64,000 nucleotides of DNA from assembly GCA_013397935.1 (NCBI GenBank), contig VZRN01006295.1, forward strand, positions 1,971,129 to 2,035,128. The letters run 5' to 3'. Under the pieces are notes generated by a model. The model did not search any database. It was not told the DNA's origin and saw nothing but the letters and a program-made list of their open reading frames with translations. The stretch is from Dasyornis broadbenti. Its lineage: Eukaryota; Chordata; Aves; Passeriformes; Dasyornithidae. The position numbers and the translations under genes are program-made. Of the stretch, positions 51,241 through 63,675 are shown one piece after another; the first letter of the stretch is position 1, and every line of letters begins with the position of its first letter.

Positions 51241-52955
51241 ATGTAACCTGCAAGGCTAATCATAAACAGGAAATAGGGTTTTCTTGGTGAGTTTATAAAA
51301 CCTTTTACACTGCAGATTTTTGTAAAAGGGAAGTAGCCAAACATCTTTCAGGATAGGGTTTCAAGTATTATTTTCCTTCATATAGGACAGACTGAGTGGA
51401 CCTTCTGACATCCCTTTGAGGCAAGTGTGTTTGAAATTCTTTTAGATTTTTCTTTTTTTTTTTTTCCCCAGCCATATCATCATTAAATAACTTGTTTTGT
51501 AGTAAATTCTTAGGACTCTTGTACTGCAGGAACATTAAGATTGCAACATTAATATTCCAAAGTGAGAGATATTTTAATATTGTTTTCAAGGACAGAAGAA
51601 TTCCTCAAACAAAACAGTTCTTAATAGTTTCTCAAAGTTAGTCCCTGATTTTACTACCCTCAAATCAACACTAATATAGATTCTGTCTTCGTTTTAAGAT
51701 GAGGAAACTAGATTCTTTTCATTTCCCTTTCTTTAAAATTGGTTCTGTCCATTTCCAAGATACTCAGCCTGTTATTTCCTCTGAATAGATCACATCATAG
51801 GCAGGCATCAATTTCAAACAAGAAACCCTTGAGATCAATTTTTGTTACTGCTGAATCTTTCCAATCTTTCTATTTAAATGGAGAGTCAATAGCAAAGACA
51901 GTAATTTCTTTCCTTTTTATTATTCTCAGAGTCTCCTAAACCATCATATTTATCTAAACAATTCTATTGCTGATATTAAAATATTTCTCTACACAGGATC
52001 AGAAGTGATGATAATTTCTAGCAGCCACAAGTTATGTTTAAACCTCGAAAATAGTAAATAATTTGAACAACTAATATATAGGCAATTCCTTGTAATTTTC
52101 TAGTGATTGTAATGTTTAAGTACGTATTGTTCTGAGCACAGACAATTTTTGTACACTTGTGCTGCTGTTGCCGAACTGAAAACTCTAAACTAGATTGGTG
52201 TTTTCCTGAAAGATCAGCACTTTCACCCAGAGGAAGTAACCTAACTGGGATAAAGATTTGGATATTTCAGTCTTAATATTGCCTCCAATAATGAAAACCT
52301 TTGCTGTTGATAACCTTCTCTCCCCACACTGCTTCAAACTGCTTTTAAAAAATTAGTTACAAAGTTTGCACTATTTAATTTATTGCATCATAAACTTCAA
52401 TATGAAAATGTGTTGGATAGGATTTTAAAACTAGAATATGCAAAACCATTGGAAACTTGAAAAAATAGCCATATTTTCACTTACTAATAAGATCTTTTTC
52501 TCAACACCTGTGCAATATGCAACATGTAGAACATGCAGTTGGTTTTTATAAAACTAGCTTCAGGAAACTGGAAACTATTTAAAAGACCTTTTGATTTCAG
52601 TGCATTGAGATAACACTCTTTTAGAGGATGTGCTTCAAGATGCCATTTTGATCAGGCAGACAAAGGCAGAATCTCCAGAATTTTTGAAAATATATTTAGA
52701 GTTTGGTGGAAGAAAAAAAATAACAGAAAACCCCTCAAGTTCCAATTCTTTCTAGTGATCATCGCATGAATCTCTGAATGTTGACTCGTCTGGAGTTTAT
52801 TTACCTATTTTGCACAAAAAAAAAAGGTAGTTGGAAACAAATGGTTCATTTCCCTTTTCAGTCATTCATTACAGACACCCCTGAAAGCTAACTCTGAATT
52901 ATTAGCAGATAAAGACACAGTGTCAAGCTTCAAGTATCTTGAATCTGGCATATCA

Positions 52956-52976
52956 TTGTTGTTGTTGTTGTTGTTG
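52956..52976. repeat. (TTG)7 trinucleotide repeat
   Basis: Seven perfect TTG units. Confidence 0.95.
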
Positions 52977-53482
52977 TCATTAAATCTTCTCAATGGAGTT
53001 TAATTTCTGTCCATAAAACAATCAAGTAGGAAATAATTAATTTCATTTTCTAGCAGTGTAATAATAAGCAAACATCAGAACCGTAACAATATTTCCATGG
53101 ATTGTGGCTACAGTTGCCATGGAGAAAAACGTGCCATTTTCATTTAATCTTTGTTTCTCTCAAATGAAAGAGAAGTTAACATACTGTACTACCAAGATGC
53201 TGTAGTTTAGCTTTAGGTAAATCTGCAATTATAATTTAATTTGTTATTTTATTATCATATTTTGATTGGCTTGATCAACCTTTGTTGCTTCTCTCACTCA
53301 GTTCTAACTTGTACTAGTGGGGGAATAACTGGGGAGCAAAATAAGTGAGGACAACAAAAGGTCCAGAGTCGTTAGAAGCTCTTCTGTAATTGACTTTGTG
53401 GCACATTTGTATAAAGCATGAAGTGTCCATGTTCTGAGCTACAATGAGGTGTCTTTTCTTTAGAGTGCTTATAGCCACTTCC

Positions 53483-53528
53483 AGATACTTAAGAAAGTGA
53501 GTACTAGATACTTAAGAAAGTGAGTACT
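53483..53528 (+). repeat. Perfect 23-bp tandem duplication
   Basis: A 23-base unit beginning AGATACTTAAGAAAGTGAGT occurs twice head to tail (53483-53505 and 53506-53528) with no mismatch, suggesting a recent event. Confidence 0.97.
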
Positions 53529-54176
53529 TTTTATTAACACACAGAGCTGATTTGGGTTTTGTTTTTTTTTTTTCCATTCAGTGAACTCTTGGGTTTATTA
53601 ATTGTTGGGGTTCGCTATATGATAAATGAAAGAAAAGAAGAAGACTTAACTTTTAGCCCACAATTCCTAATTGTTGAAGTCAGGCTGCAGTTAGAGGTTT
53701 AATCATAATAATTATGGAGCAGGACAGCTTTGAACCCCTCAGGAGTTACTGTGGCAGGTACAGTTTAATTTGGTAATGAACCTCTAGCAAACTGAACTTG
53801 ATGAAAATGAAAGATGGTGCTTGACAGTGTAAAATGTTCTTTGGTATTTTAAATATAATTACAGTTTTAAAACCTTAATATTTTATATAGATGCATGTAA
53901 AGACAATATTAGATTCTGTGAGAGGAGCTGAGTTTATAATTGGAAACTTGTTCTTTTGGCCCAAGACAAAAGCTGAAGTCTAAACTCCCTTCTGAGAATG
54001 CACCTTAGAGATATGAAAACCACAGCTGCTGAAAACATATTTATTTCAGTATAGCTTAGCTACTACATGTTTTACATAATATGTACAAGTTAGAATCTAT
54101 TTACAATTTATGCCTCTCTGAATTCATTATATTTGTGGAAATCTATTTGATTTCATAGTAAAGAACTCAGAACTCA

Positions 54177-54200
54177 TAGTAGTGAGTTTTCTCACTACTA
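54177..54200. repeat. Perfect 10-bp stem hairpin with TTTT loop
   Basis: TAGTAGTGAG (54177-54186) and CTCACTACTA (54191-54200) are exact reverse complements separated by TTTT. There is no gene context. Confidence 0.85.
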
Positions 54201-56329
54201 AAGATGCAATACATGAAGATAATGACAGGTACAAGCATAAGTCATCACATTCTCTCAGCATATAAAACACCCATCAGAATGTGATTTTTATCACATGATT
54301 TTACAGTTCTTCATTTCTTCTCTGAAAGGTACAAGACATAAACTACTTTCAGCAAGTGCTGTCAAAGAAGTCAAGGTGTGGGAGAAGCACGTTTTTTTGA
54401 CAAATACTCTTGCTGTTTCCTTTTTGCATTTAAATAATTAAACCTGATGTCATACTTGAGTTTTCAGGGTTTTTTTCAAATTGGCTACAGCTTAACTGTA
54501 GGGATATTTAAATAGTTTTTGCTGATTATCTGTCTGCTTTTATTTACTCAGTGATGTGATTGCTTCTCCACTACTTGTAAAATTTTCTTTATTTTTCTTC
54601 CTTGCTTTGTTTTCCATCTCCCTAAAGATTACATTTCACATCCTCTTATTAGTTTTTATTTGCCAGAAATTTAAAAATATGAGGCTGCAGATAAAAACAT
54701 TTGTAGAAGCAGGCAACCTAATGCTGTAATTAAATAGAGCAACGTCAACTGATTTCATTTCGAGTGAAATCAATCATTCTGATACCTTGAAAATCCTCAA
54801 CATCAGTAGAGAGGACATTCTTCAGTTTTCCAGCTGCTGTAAATGCATTATTGCTTTCCATCAAATTTCATTTTTACAAGAGAGCACATTTACAATTTAC
54901 CTGTATTCATACATTAGATTTTTATTGTCCCATACTAAAATTTGCTCCTCATAGACTTAGTATTCATCTCTGCATTATCCTCTTTGAATTAATAGATTAT
55001 TACTGTGACTTCTTTAGCTGTCCGTGGTCAAAAATACAAAAATTGTGCATTTGTTATGTCAGTGTATAGGATGAGTTTTTAAGGACCAAAACTGATATTT
55101 TCTTATGCCATATTTATATATTTCTTTAGGATTCTGCACATTCATGGGTACCAGAATCCACTGTGCTTCCATATTTCATATACATTTTTTCATCACATGT
55201 AGCCATTTGGCAACTATATTATTTTTTGGGAGAAAATTCAAAAGAAGAATATCCTATGCTTTTTAGATATTTGGATGCTTCAAGTCAGCTTTTAATTATA
55301 TCTCAGGAAGAAAATGGGTTTCAGATTCACACCTGAGAAAAAAAGGAACAAAAATACACCTCCTCTCAGATATGAGAGACATTTAAAATGCATGCCTTTA
55401 ATACATAAAATGTGCTTTAAACACAGAAGTTAAATTCAGTAAGGCCCCTTTGGTCTGCCAATAGTTAAAACTCCCCAGATAACAGCTTCTTTGGCTGGTT
55501 AACTTGTGTGGCCACTAGCTCAAAACTTACACAGATACAACTGCAGGAACCTGTCCATACCCTGGAGTGTGAACTGTCTCCCTTTCACTTCCAGTGCATT
55601 GATTTCATAAAGCATCAGCCATAGGAAAGTTGCTGCAGAGCAGTGTTTTTGCTGTTTAAAAGGAGGATGTGGCACATTTGGAGAGAAGAATCATTCTGAA
55701 TGACATTAACACTGGTCTGTAATTCTGCACAAGCCTTTGAAAACAGAAAGCACTGAGAAACTACTAAGGCAAGCTTTGCGCTTAGATTTGCACGACTGTT
55801 TATTGTGCAGTGTTGAGGCAAGTGTTTGTCCCAGAAAAGGTAAGTAAGTCTATTTGAAAATAATTTTATTGTTTGGTTGGTTTTTGTTTGGTTGGTTTTT
55901 TTTAACATTTGAAACCTGTTTCATAGAGGCAGAACACATACAATGTGGTACAGAATAATAACCTGTGTACAAGCTGTATCCCCCTGTTATTGCAATGACT
56001 GGCATTTCCTATCCCCACTATGTGTTTTTCAAAGCAAAATGAAAAGAAAATCAAGTGTGGAGTATATATTTCCTTCTTTTCCTCCTTGTAAAACTGTGAG
56101 TTCTTTACAACTGAGAACTACCAAGGGCTCTTAACAGCTTAGTGCCACTGCTTAGTAAAGCAAACCTGTAAGAATATTGAAACAAGAAATATTTGTCAAC
56201 TGTGCTATCTGAACTTTTTATACCATGCAGTAAAACATGAGAATTAACCCTTCCAACAATAAAGTAAGGAGCCTGTTAAGATCATTGAAGACAGAAGCCT
56301 TCTGTTACTACAGGAGTGGAGAGCTAAAG

Positions 56330-56720
56330 AGCTAAAATGGCAGTGAGTACCTCTGACCTCCTGCACTTCAAGGCCTTGGCTGTGCTCACCACCACAGCAA
56401 GCAGGGCCAGGTGCTACACACGTGGAGCAGCCAGGTCTGTTGTCTTGTTGTCAGATGGACTCCAGAGCCAGTCATTGCCCAGACTGCCCGGCAGCACAGC
56501 CGTGCTCTGTGGGAGCAGTGACAGTGCACCGCAGCAGCAAACTGCGTGCTCTGCCTGTCCTCTGGCACCCAACCTGCCCCAAAGCCCAGCGACACCAAGA
56601 AGCTCAGGGGATCCAAGGAAATAGATCTGTTGGGAAATAGGGCCCGCAGCCGTCCACGGGGCTGGTACTCTGTTATTTAGGCAGGGACCAGAGTAAGTCT
56701 CCACAGAGATTTCTGCTGTG
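56330..56720. other. GC-rich patch of unknown origin
   Basis: About 390 bases of clearly higher GC interrupt AT-rich DNA. Open frames of 62 to 96 codons exist on both strands, which is expected from low stop-codon density. No domain is recognised. It lies about 440 bases left of the reverse-oriented LTR fragment and could belong to an older retroviral insertion, but I cannot show this. Confidence 0.4.
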
Positions 56721-57160
56721 TACCTTGGGTTTTAACTCAGAAAAATCACTGGCACAGGTGTACTTGTCAAAGCATTGTCCTTCATGGTGTCCCTTAAAAA
56801 AAGATAGATTAGTCTAGATGTAAGACATAAAATACTTCATCATAATAAGTGTCCCATAATTCAGTGACCAGGATGAGAAAGAGCATATTGTTAAACATTT
56901 CAAAATACCAGATGGGAAGTTTAACTTACTCATTCCTGTCTTCTTACCTAAAACTCTTACTCTTTTTTGTCAAATGCACATATTAATATTTCTCCTTAAT
57001 CCATCTGAGACTGAGAAAATGTTACACAAAAAGAATTAACAGAATTAGGCAGAATGATTTTGATACATGATTTGTGTGAAAGCTGGGTGCCATGAAAGCT
57101 TCTAGGAGTTTCGGTATTTATTCTACCAGTAGAAAAGCTGTCCTTTCTGAGATTTACAGG

Positions 57161-57575
57161 TGTGGTGGACTTAACCTAGCTGATGGCCAAACGCCCCCCC
57201 CAGCTGCTTGTTCACCTCCAGTGGGACAAGGAAAGAAAACAGGAAGAATAGGCATGACAAAGGTCATAGATCAAGCTTAAGACTGTAAAATTACTTACTA
57301 AATGCCAATGTGGGCAAAACACAACTCAGGGAAAATTAACTTAATTTGCTGCTAACTAAACCAAATATTTAATTACCAACAGTGAGAAACAAAAAGACAA
57401 ACAAACAATACATTTCCTGTCCCATTTCCAAACCTGAACTTCACTCTTTCATTCTTGCTTCCTCTACTTCCACCCTTGTTAGTGCCACGCCTTCAGCCCC
57501 TTCAGGGTATGGGCACAGTAAAAGTGAGGAGAGGGAGTTAGGGTCAGCACGTGGTGGTTTTTCTGCTTAAATTGC
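57161..57575 (-). mobile_element. Endogenous retrovirus LTR fragment (reverse)
   Basis: Read on the reverse strand this matches the 3' part of the same LTR type as 28700-29801, though quite diverged. On the given strand it opens with TGTGGTGGACTTAACCTAGC (the reverse of the CA end). It continues with 'gacaaggaaagaaaaca', 'tgggcaaaacacaactcagg' and 'gaaaattaacttaattt', and then a pyrimidine-rich part. It fades around 57575 near 'ggagttagggtcagcacgtg'. Only about 400 of 1,100 bases are recognisable, so it is either truncated or decayed beyond recognition in its 5' half. No retroviral genes are seen beside it. Confidence 0.65.
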
Positions 57576-57751
57576 CCAGCTGTGACAGTTTCTGAGTCTT
57601 TATGCAATGGTCTTTGTAACTCAAATCTGTGTGAGATCTGTCTGTTTATATATATATTCATATATGCACTTACAAATGCTTGTAAGTTTCGTAGTCTAAA
57701 ATTATTAAATGACAATTACTTATTTTGTCTTCCACAAGCTGAATTCTTCGT

Positions 57752-57950
57752 CACACCTGGAATCTCAGTGGTCACTCCTTAAAGCTGGTCTTACCAAGCC
57801 TGCAGTGGTTTATTATCTCTGTGCAGATATGGGTTGCAGGCCAGACAGTGAGAGCTGAACATTCATGCTTCTGGTAAGGTTCAAGTTTTGAGTTCAGAGC
57901 AGTTGTCAGCCTGCCCAATTTTTCCTTGCTTGGAGACTGACATTTCTCAT
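57752..57950 (+). repeat. Unidentified 199-bp repeat, copy A
   Basis: It matches 63182-63380 in the same orientation without any gap. I counted 29 differences over 197 aligned bases, about 85% identity. Mismatches cluster (57752-57781 and 57812-57828), while 57781-57811 and most of 57895-57937 are nearly unchanged. This copy also contains TGTCAG and CTGACA as a six-base inverted pair near its right end (about 57905-57943). I recognise no transposon family in it. Confidence 0.85.
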
Positions 57951-60900
57951 TCCCTAAAGGAAAAGAATGACCTCTGTGCTTAGTTCATAAAAATCAAAGT
58001 ATTTTTATGAAACACATTCATTTCCTACTGACACAGGATCGGCTCAAAATGCTTATTTCAGAAAGTTATCACAGTGAAATATTTAAATAAATGTATTTGT
58101 ATACTCACCATACACATCAGCTTCTAAATTAAGGGTCTACTATCCTGTGAGACAAGTTAGATGCAGTTAACTTTCTTTCAGCTATCATGTTTACATTCTC
58201 TAAAAACTAAACAATGAAGTAAGATGTACATCTAACTGGCATAAAAAGAGCTTAGTGTAAACTGAGACAAACACTAGGCTCATGCCAAAGAAAAGGAGAC
58301 TCAGGTTATGTGCAAATCCTGTTCTGCATCTTGCAGATGAATTTCAAAATTTTTCTTGGATTTGATTTTATTTCTAAATGAGTGCTCTGTATACTAGGAG
58401 TTAGCAAAAGCATTGCCTTGGAAATGACACCTCTTGCTCCTCACAAATTCAAATGTTTTACAAGAGGTTTAACTGTTTCCAGCAATCAGTATCTCTTGCT
58501 GACTTCCTGGAAGCTGGTTACAGGTGTATTTTTAGTATTCTGTATCTTTTTCTTAATATATCTGCTTGCCAATCTTCTTTTTCTTCTTAGCACTCCGTTT
58601 TGTGATCCTCTTTTTGTTTTCCTGCATCAGTGCCCTTTTCCTATCTGATGCTTTCTCTTCATGGCCTGGCATAAAACACTCTGCTTTTCACATCTGTATT
58701 TTTTCCTCAAACCCCTACCACCATCAAATTTCTAATTTCCTCTAAATGTTAAAATCAGTTGCTAAACAGCATGTAGGAATCACTTCTGAATGTGTGTGTG
58801 TGTGGCATTTTAGGAGGCCCTTTAGGAGGTAAAATGTCACCAGCACAGCCATTTGGCTAGAATGAAGAAAATAGTAATAAATTATTTATGTCTGATATTT
58901 TGGGAGAACATCTTGATTTGATAGTGTTGTATTTCGTTTGGACCTAACCTAAGTAAACGGACTTGTAGGACCAGTTAGTATGACAAAAATTAATACAGCA
59001 TAACTTGTATATTTTCAGATTTATTATAAGCTTTATTCTTTAAGCTTAAAATCTCTATGACTGCACAGTCAGGCCTGCTTGGCCACAGATACCTTTTGTG
59101 GCTGCAGGATCTTTCTCATGACAGGAATATCTGATTGCTTTTGTAATTAGACAAATGCTTTCTAAGTTTTAAGCTGTGGTCAAAGTGCCCAAATCTAAAG
59201 TCTTCCTTGAGAAAAAGAAATGAAACAAACAAACAACAAAAAAATCACTTATTTCATTTCTTCAAACATTAAAACACAGGCTTTGTGGTGCAGGTGCAGA
59301 GCAGCCATGCCCTGTACAGCTCTATGGAGACTGACAGCCAGAAAGGCTGAGGAATGCATGTGCTACCCTCATGAAAGGGCAGAAAGGCCCAGACAATGTC
59401 ATATTATAGATAAATGAAAAAATAAGTTTGTAATGGGCTTTCTGATTCTGAGCTGAGTTGTATTTTGCTGTATAGCTGGGGTCAGCTTCAGGCAGAGAAA
59501 AAGGGGAATTGCATGATTTAATTTTCTTTTGCAATATGCTGTAATCATCTCAACAAATGTAAATTCAGATTGGTATTTGCACTTTTCCTTTGTGAGAAGA
59601 CTGATAAGATCGATTAATGATCAGTGAGCTCTCCCCAAGAAAAGCACAGTTGACTCAGGACAACAGCATTACAATGAAAATGAAAATGAGATGTAAGTGC
59701 CTGTCTTGCTTAGGAGTTGTCTATTAATATCCCTAAAGAAATATAAATCTAAATCTCTCCCCTCTGACTGTTCACTCAGCTCCTGCCCGGGTTTTGCCCT
59801 AGTACACAGTTCTCACTAAGACCTGATGTGTGCTGGGAGCAGCACAGTACATCAGCAAGAGAGGCACACGTAGGCAGGACATGACAGACAGGGCAGCATA
59901 AAGGTCATCATGCAGCTGTTACCACCTGCTGCTTGCTGTCTCCTCCAGCCATCGTCTCTTCCATCTTTGCATATTAATTGCCCAAAGTTTCTTCTGTATC
60001 CATTAACTTATGGAAATGACGTAGACCAAACTTCCAAGCCAGGGGTTATAAATGCATCATCTTACCTAAGAAGATTTTGAAGCAGATCCAGCTGCAGGCA
60101 GGTGGCTGAGGCTTTCATTCTTTCCTGTGTGGCACAGGGGACACCTGTGCTGTGAGGGAGAAGGAAGAATGAGTACTCCCGCCCTTTGCAAGCTAAGGGG
60201 TTTGGTCATTGGCAGGTGAGTTAAAAGTTAGAGAATTTGTGAGTCATGCATTAGTGAAGTGATGAATGAGTGAATCCATGTTGGACTAGCCTGTACAAAT
60301 AGGATTGAGTGTTTGTTTTCCTTCCCTCAAAAAGCAGAGTTCAATTTACAGAGAATATTGTCCTGTAAATTTAAGGGGTTCAAATGGACCATGATACCAC
60401 CCCTAGTGCTTGTTACACCTGCTACAGTCCCAAGTTATTAATTTGCAAATAGTATCTATTTTGTCAGCCCCAGACCGCCAATTTTCGAAGTTTAAGGTCT
60501 GATTTCCTTTTCTGCCTCTCTGACTAGGCCAATTATTTCAAGTATTCTTTGGTGGAGGGGAAGAAGATTTGGACAGTGATATCTTAAAAGGCTTTTCACT
60601 TCAATGGTTTCACTGTAAGAATTTGGTCTTACAGACTCCTAACATTTTCTAGCTCTTCTGACCATCTTTTAGTTCACCATCTTCTTTTTGGGCTTGCTGC
60701 TGACTGTGTTCCTGGCTTCCTGTATATCATTCATATCACTAACACAGTAGCCTTTTGCTCTTCTATGATGTTACAGGATTTTTTTACATGGGGTTTTGAT
60801 CACTGAGAACTAGGAATATTGAAAAACAAGAATTTATAGTTTTCTATAAGCTGTAAGCTGTACCAGTTCAATTATTTTGCATTTAAATAATTCACAAGTA

Positions 60901-63181
60901 AATAGGGCTTCTGTATTACAGAATACCATCCACTCCATCTTAAAAAAATTTATTTTGATAGCTTTTTCCTAATGAGAACTTTCTCAATTCCTCTATTTAT
61001 AATTGACATCACCCCTTGCAATTCAACAGAAAAAAACCAGCACTTCTTGTAACAGTAATTTCTGAACGAGCATTTGCATTCTGTTCTGTATATGGGGATT
61101 GGAGTTTTATTTAGGCAATGAGTGTAAATCTGAGCTAAAACTAGAAAATGTTGCTGTCAAATGCTTATTCAATGCTATTTCAGTACTGGGATAACAAATT
61201 AAAAATTATAATAGCACATATTGCATCTTACTGAGGATGCCTAAGAGATCTAAAAATTACTATGAATTCAGCTGCAAGAATCCCGTAAGGTATCGCACTC
61301 TTTAGTGGGACAGAAATCTACAATGCCATATGGCAAACTGGAATCAGATCCAAATAGAATAATTGTTTTGTGGCTAAAGCATAAGTTTTCTTTTGCTGTA
61401 TAAAATAGATTTTCACCTAATTTTCACCTGATTGGGCTCTCATAATTCAAAATAAGTTGATTTTTTTTTTTCTGGTACTACGGCTGTGAATAATGTTAAG
61501 ACAAACAGGATCACATACTTACTTAGATGGTCAGACTATTCATTTCTTCTATCAAACCATACAGTTGTATAATTTCATCTCCATTTTACTAGGTAAAATC
61601 CCTTTTTTTTCAGGCCATTACCTTTAAAGGAATAATGGAAAGGTTTTTCAGATAGTGAGGTAGCAAAACCTTGTCAAACTCCCAGATTTTATTAGTTCAG
61701 TTAACAGAAATACTGTGTATTGTGGAAGTTGAAGGAGGTACACAAAAAAGGTGTAGTCTCAATTTATCTGTTTGTTTCTGTCTAGGAAATACTAGAAACA
61801 ATTTAAATTTGGGCATTGTCCTTATCAGGAGAGAGTCTCAAATTTAAAATTTTTAAGTGTTTTAAATTTTGTTTTGTTTTGTGTATTTAGTTTTATCAGG
61901 GTTAAGGAGGAAAATACCACAGTGTAGTGAAGTTTTCATGTGAGACATGAAAACCAGCAATAGTAATTGGAATGATGAAGAATTTTCCTTTTTAAGTTTA
62001 TCACAAAAAGATGCCTACTTCTTATCTTTAAGCAGCATTTTATTGTCATCATAGAGCATCTGAAATTTTACTTCAAGATTACCTTTTAGCAGACTGTTTC
62101 TGTCCACTTATTACTTCTAAACAGGAGATGAATATGTTATATCTTTCTTCTAAAATGAAGCAGAAGTTCCAATGTTCTTTATCGAGGATTTCCTTTTTTC
62201 TCCATTGAGAAATGAACGTAAATGAACATAAAGAATATCTGCTTTATCTGAGGAAAATAGTCAGCTGATAGAAGTTTCTGACTGTACTGTGACTCTGCAA
62301 AATGTTGTAAACACAGTGAATCATTTTATTCAGAAATGAGAGCTACAACTGCTAAGCAAATATCTACAGAGAGACTAAAGTCTCAGCAGACCTTGCAGGA
62401 AATATAATTTTTTTTTTTTTTAATCAAAAAGAAAAGTTTATTCTGTATTTACAGAACTCAAAGCAGATCAAAAGTCTGAATCACATATTCAGGCCCTTTT
62501 TCCTAAGAAGTGAGTCTTTTTTCATATTAAGTTTCTTCAGTGAAGGCCAGGAGTTTAAATAACACTTGTCATCAATATTAGTTAGAAAGGCATAGAGCAC
62601 CTTCCCATTGCAGATGAGTCACAGAAAAAGTTAACTGCTAAACACCAAAGTTCTTTTAAGTGCGAGGAAAGTCTTGCAAGAGTCCTACAACATTACAGGG
62701 AGGACCATAAGACCCAAGACCAAAGTTCAATGTGTTAACAGAACAGCTGAGGATAAGATACTTTTCTTCTCAGAAATGACTGATATAGAATGGCACAGTC
62801 TCCTGCTTTCCTTAGCTGCAGAAATTTCACCAACTTAATAAAAGCAAATACATAGAAATGAAAGGCAGATGGAAGTGCAAGAAATAAAAAATTAACTCCC
62901 ATACCCTGAGTTCAGTCATGTTGTAACCTGCTACAAATGGTTTCTTATCAGGAAAAGACTTATGCTGTTTTTTCCTCAGTCGGTGTTATCACCTACACTT
63001 ATAATAATATCCTCTGATATCAGACATTTGTAGAACTCAGACAAAAGAAATAGTCTAGCAGATAACCCTTATGAATGTATATTTCTTAGCTGGACAGTCT
63101 GGACCTGCTGTCCAAATATTTACTTATATTTTTAATAATGTGGTGGGAGTGATCTTATGTACTATTTCTCCTGTTTTCCTT
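57951..63181. other. AT-rich spacer between the 199-bp repeats
   Basis: No gene, retroviral protein frame or clear transposon is recognised. Short (GT)n at 58793-58804 and homopolymer runs are present. Open frames are 88 codons or fewer. A seven-pair hairpin (TGTGCTG-GGAG-CAGCACA) lies at 59829-59846. Confidence 0.55.
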
Positions 63182-63380
63182 CACATCCAGAATCTCAAAG
63201 GACAATCCTGAAAGCTGGTCTTACCAAGCCTGCAGTGGTTTGTCAGCTCAGAGTGGGTATGGGTTGTAGGCCAGACAGTGTAAGCCGAACATTCATACTG
63301 CTGGTATGGTTTGTGTTTTGAGTTCAGAGCAGTTGTCAGCCTGCACAATTTTTCCTTGCTTGGAGACTAAAATTTCTCGC
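63182..63380 (+). repeat. Unidentified 199-bp repeat, copy B
   Basis: This is the second copy, 5,430 bases downstream of the first. It keeps the block AAAGCTGGTCTTACCAAGCC and the later GTTTTGAGTTCAGAGCAG unchanged. The six-base inverted pair seen in copy A is broken here (CTGACA reads CTAAAA). Confidence 0.85.
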
Positions 63381-63675
63381 ACTGCTGAAAAATCCAAAAA
63401 GAAAGCACTGATATCATTTATCCAAACTAAATTCAACAGGCCTAAGCCAACATAGTTGGTAGACTGAACTAAATAAGGTATTTAATAATAGACTGGAGAG
63501 TCTAGTGAAGAATTACTGAATTGGTTACATCATATAGACATTAAGAAATTGAGGGAATTTTGTTAATTTAATAGGGATGAGAAAAGATGAGGTGATGTAC
63601 TTGCAGCTGTCTGTTGCATTAAGGCTGGATTATGCAAAAGAGGCACACAAAATAATCTCAGTGTTCACAATGAAA
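63381..63675. other. Short unannotated spacer
   Basis: Nothing recognisable lies between the 199-bp repeat and the CR1 fragment. Confidence 0.5.

Larger units (their letters stand above)
51241..56329. other. Long AT-rich region without genes
   Basis: No gene or transposon is recognised. It contains a (TTG)7 microsatellite, a 23-bp tandem duplication, a ten-pair hairpin and an X-box-like site, listed separately or in the findings. Confidence 0.55.
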
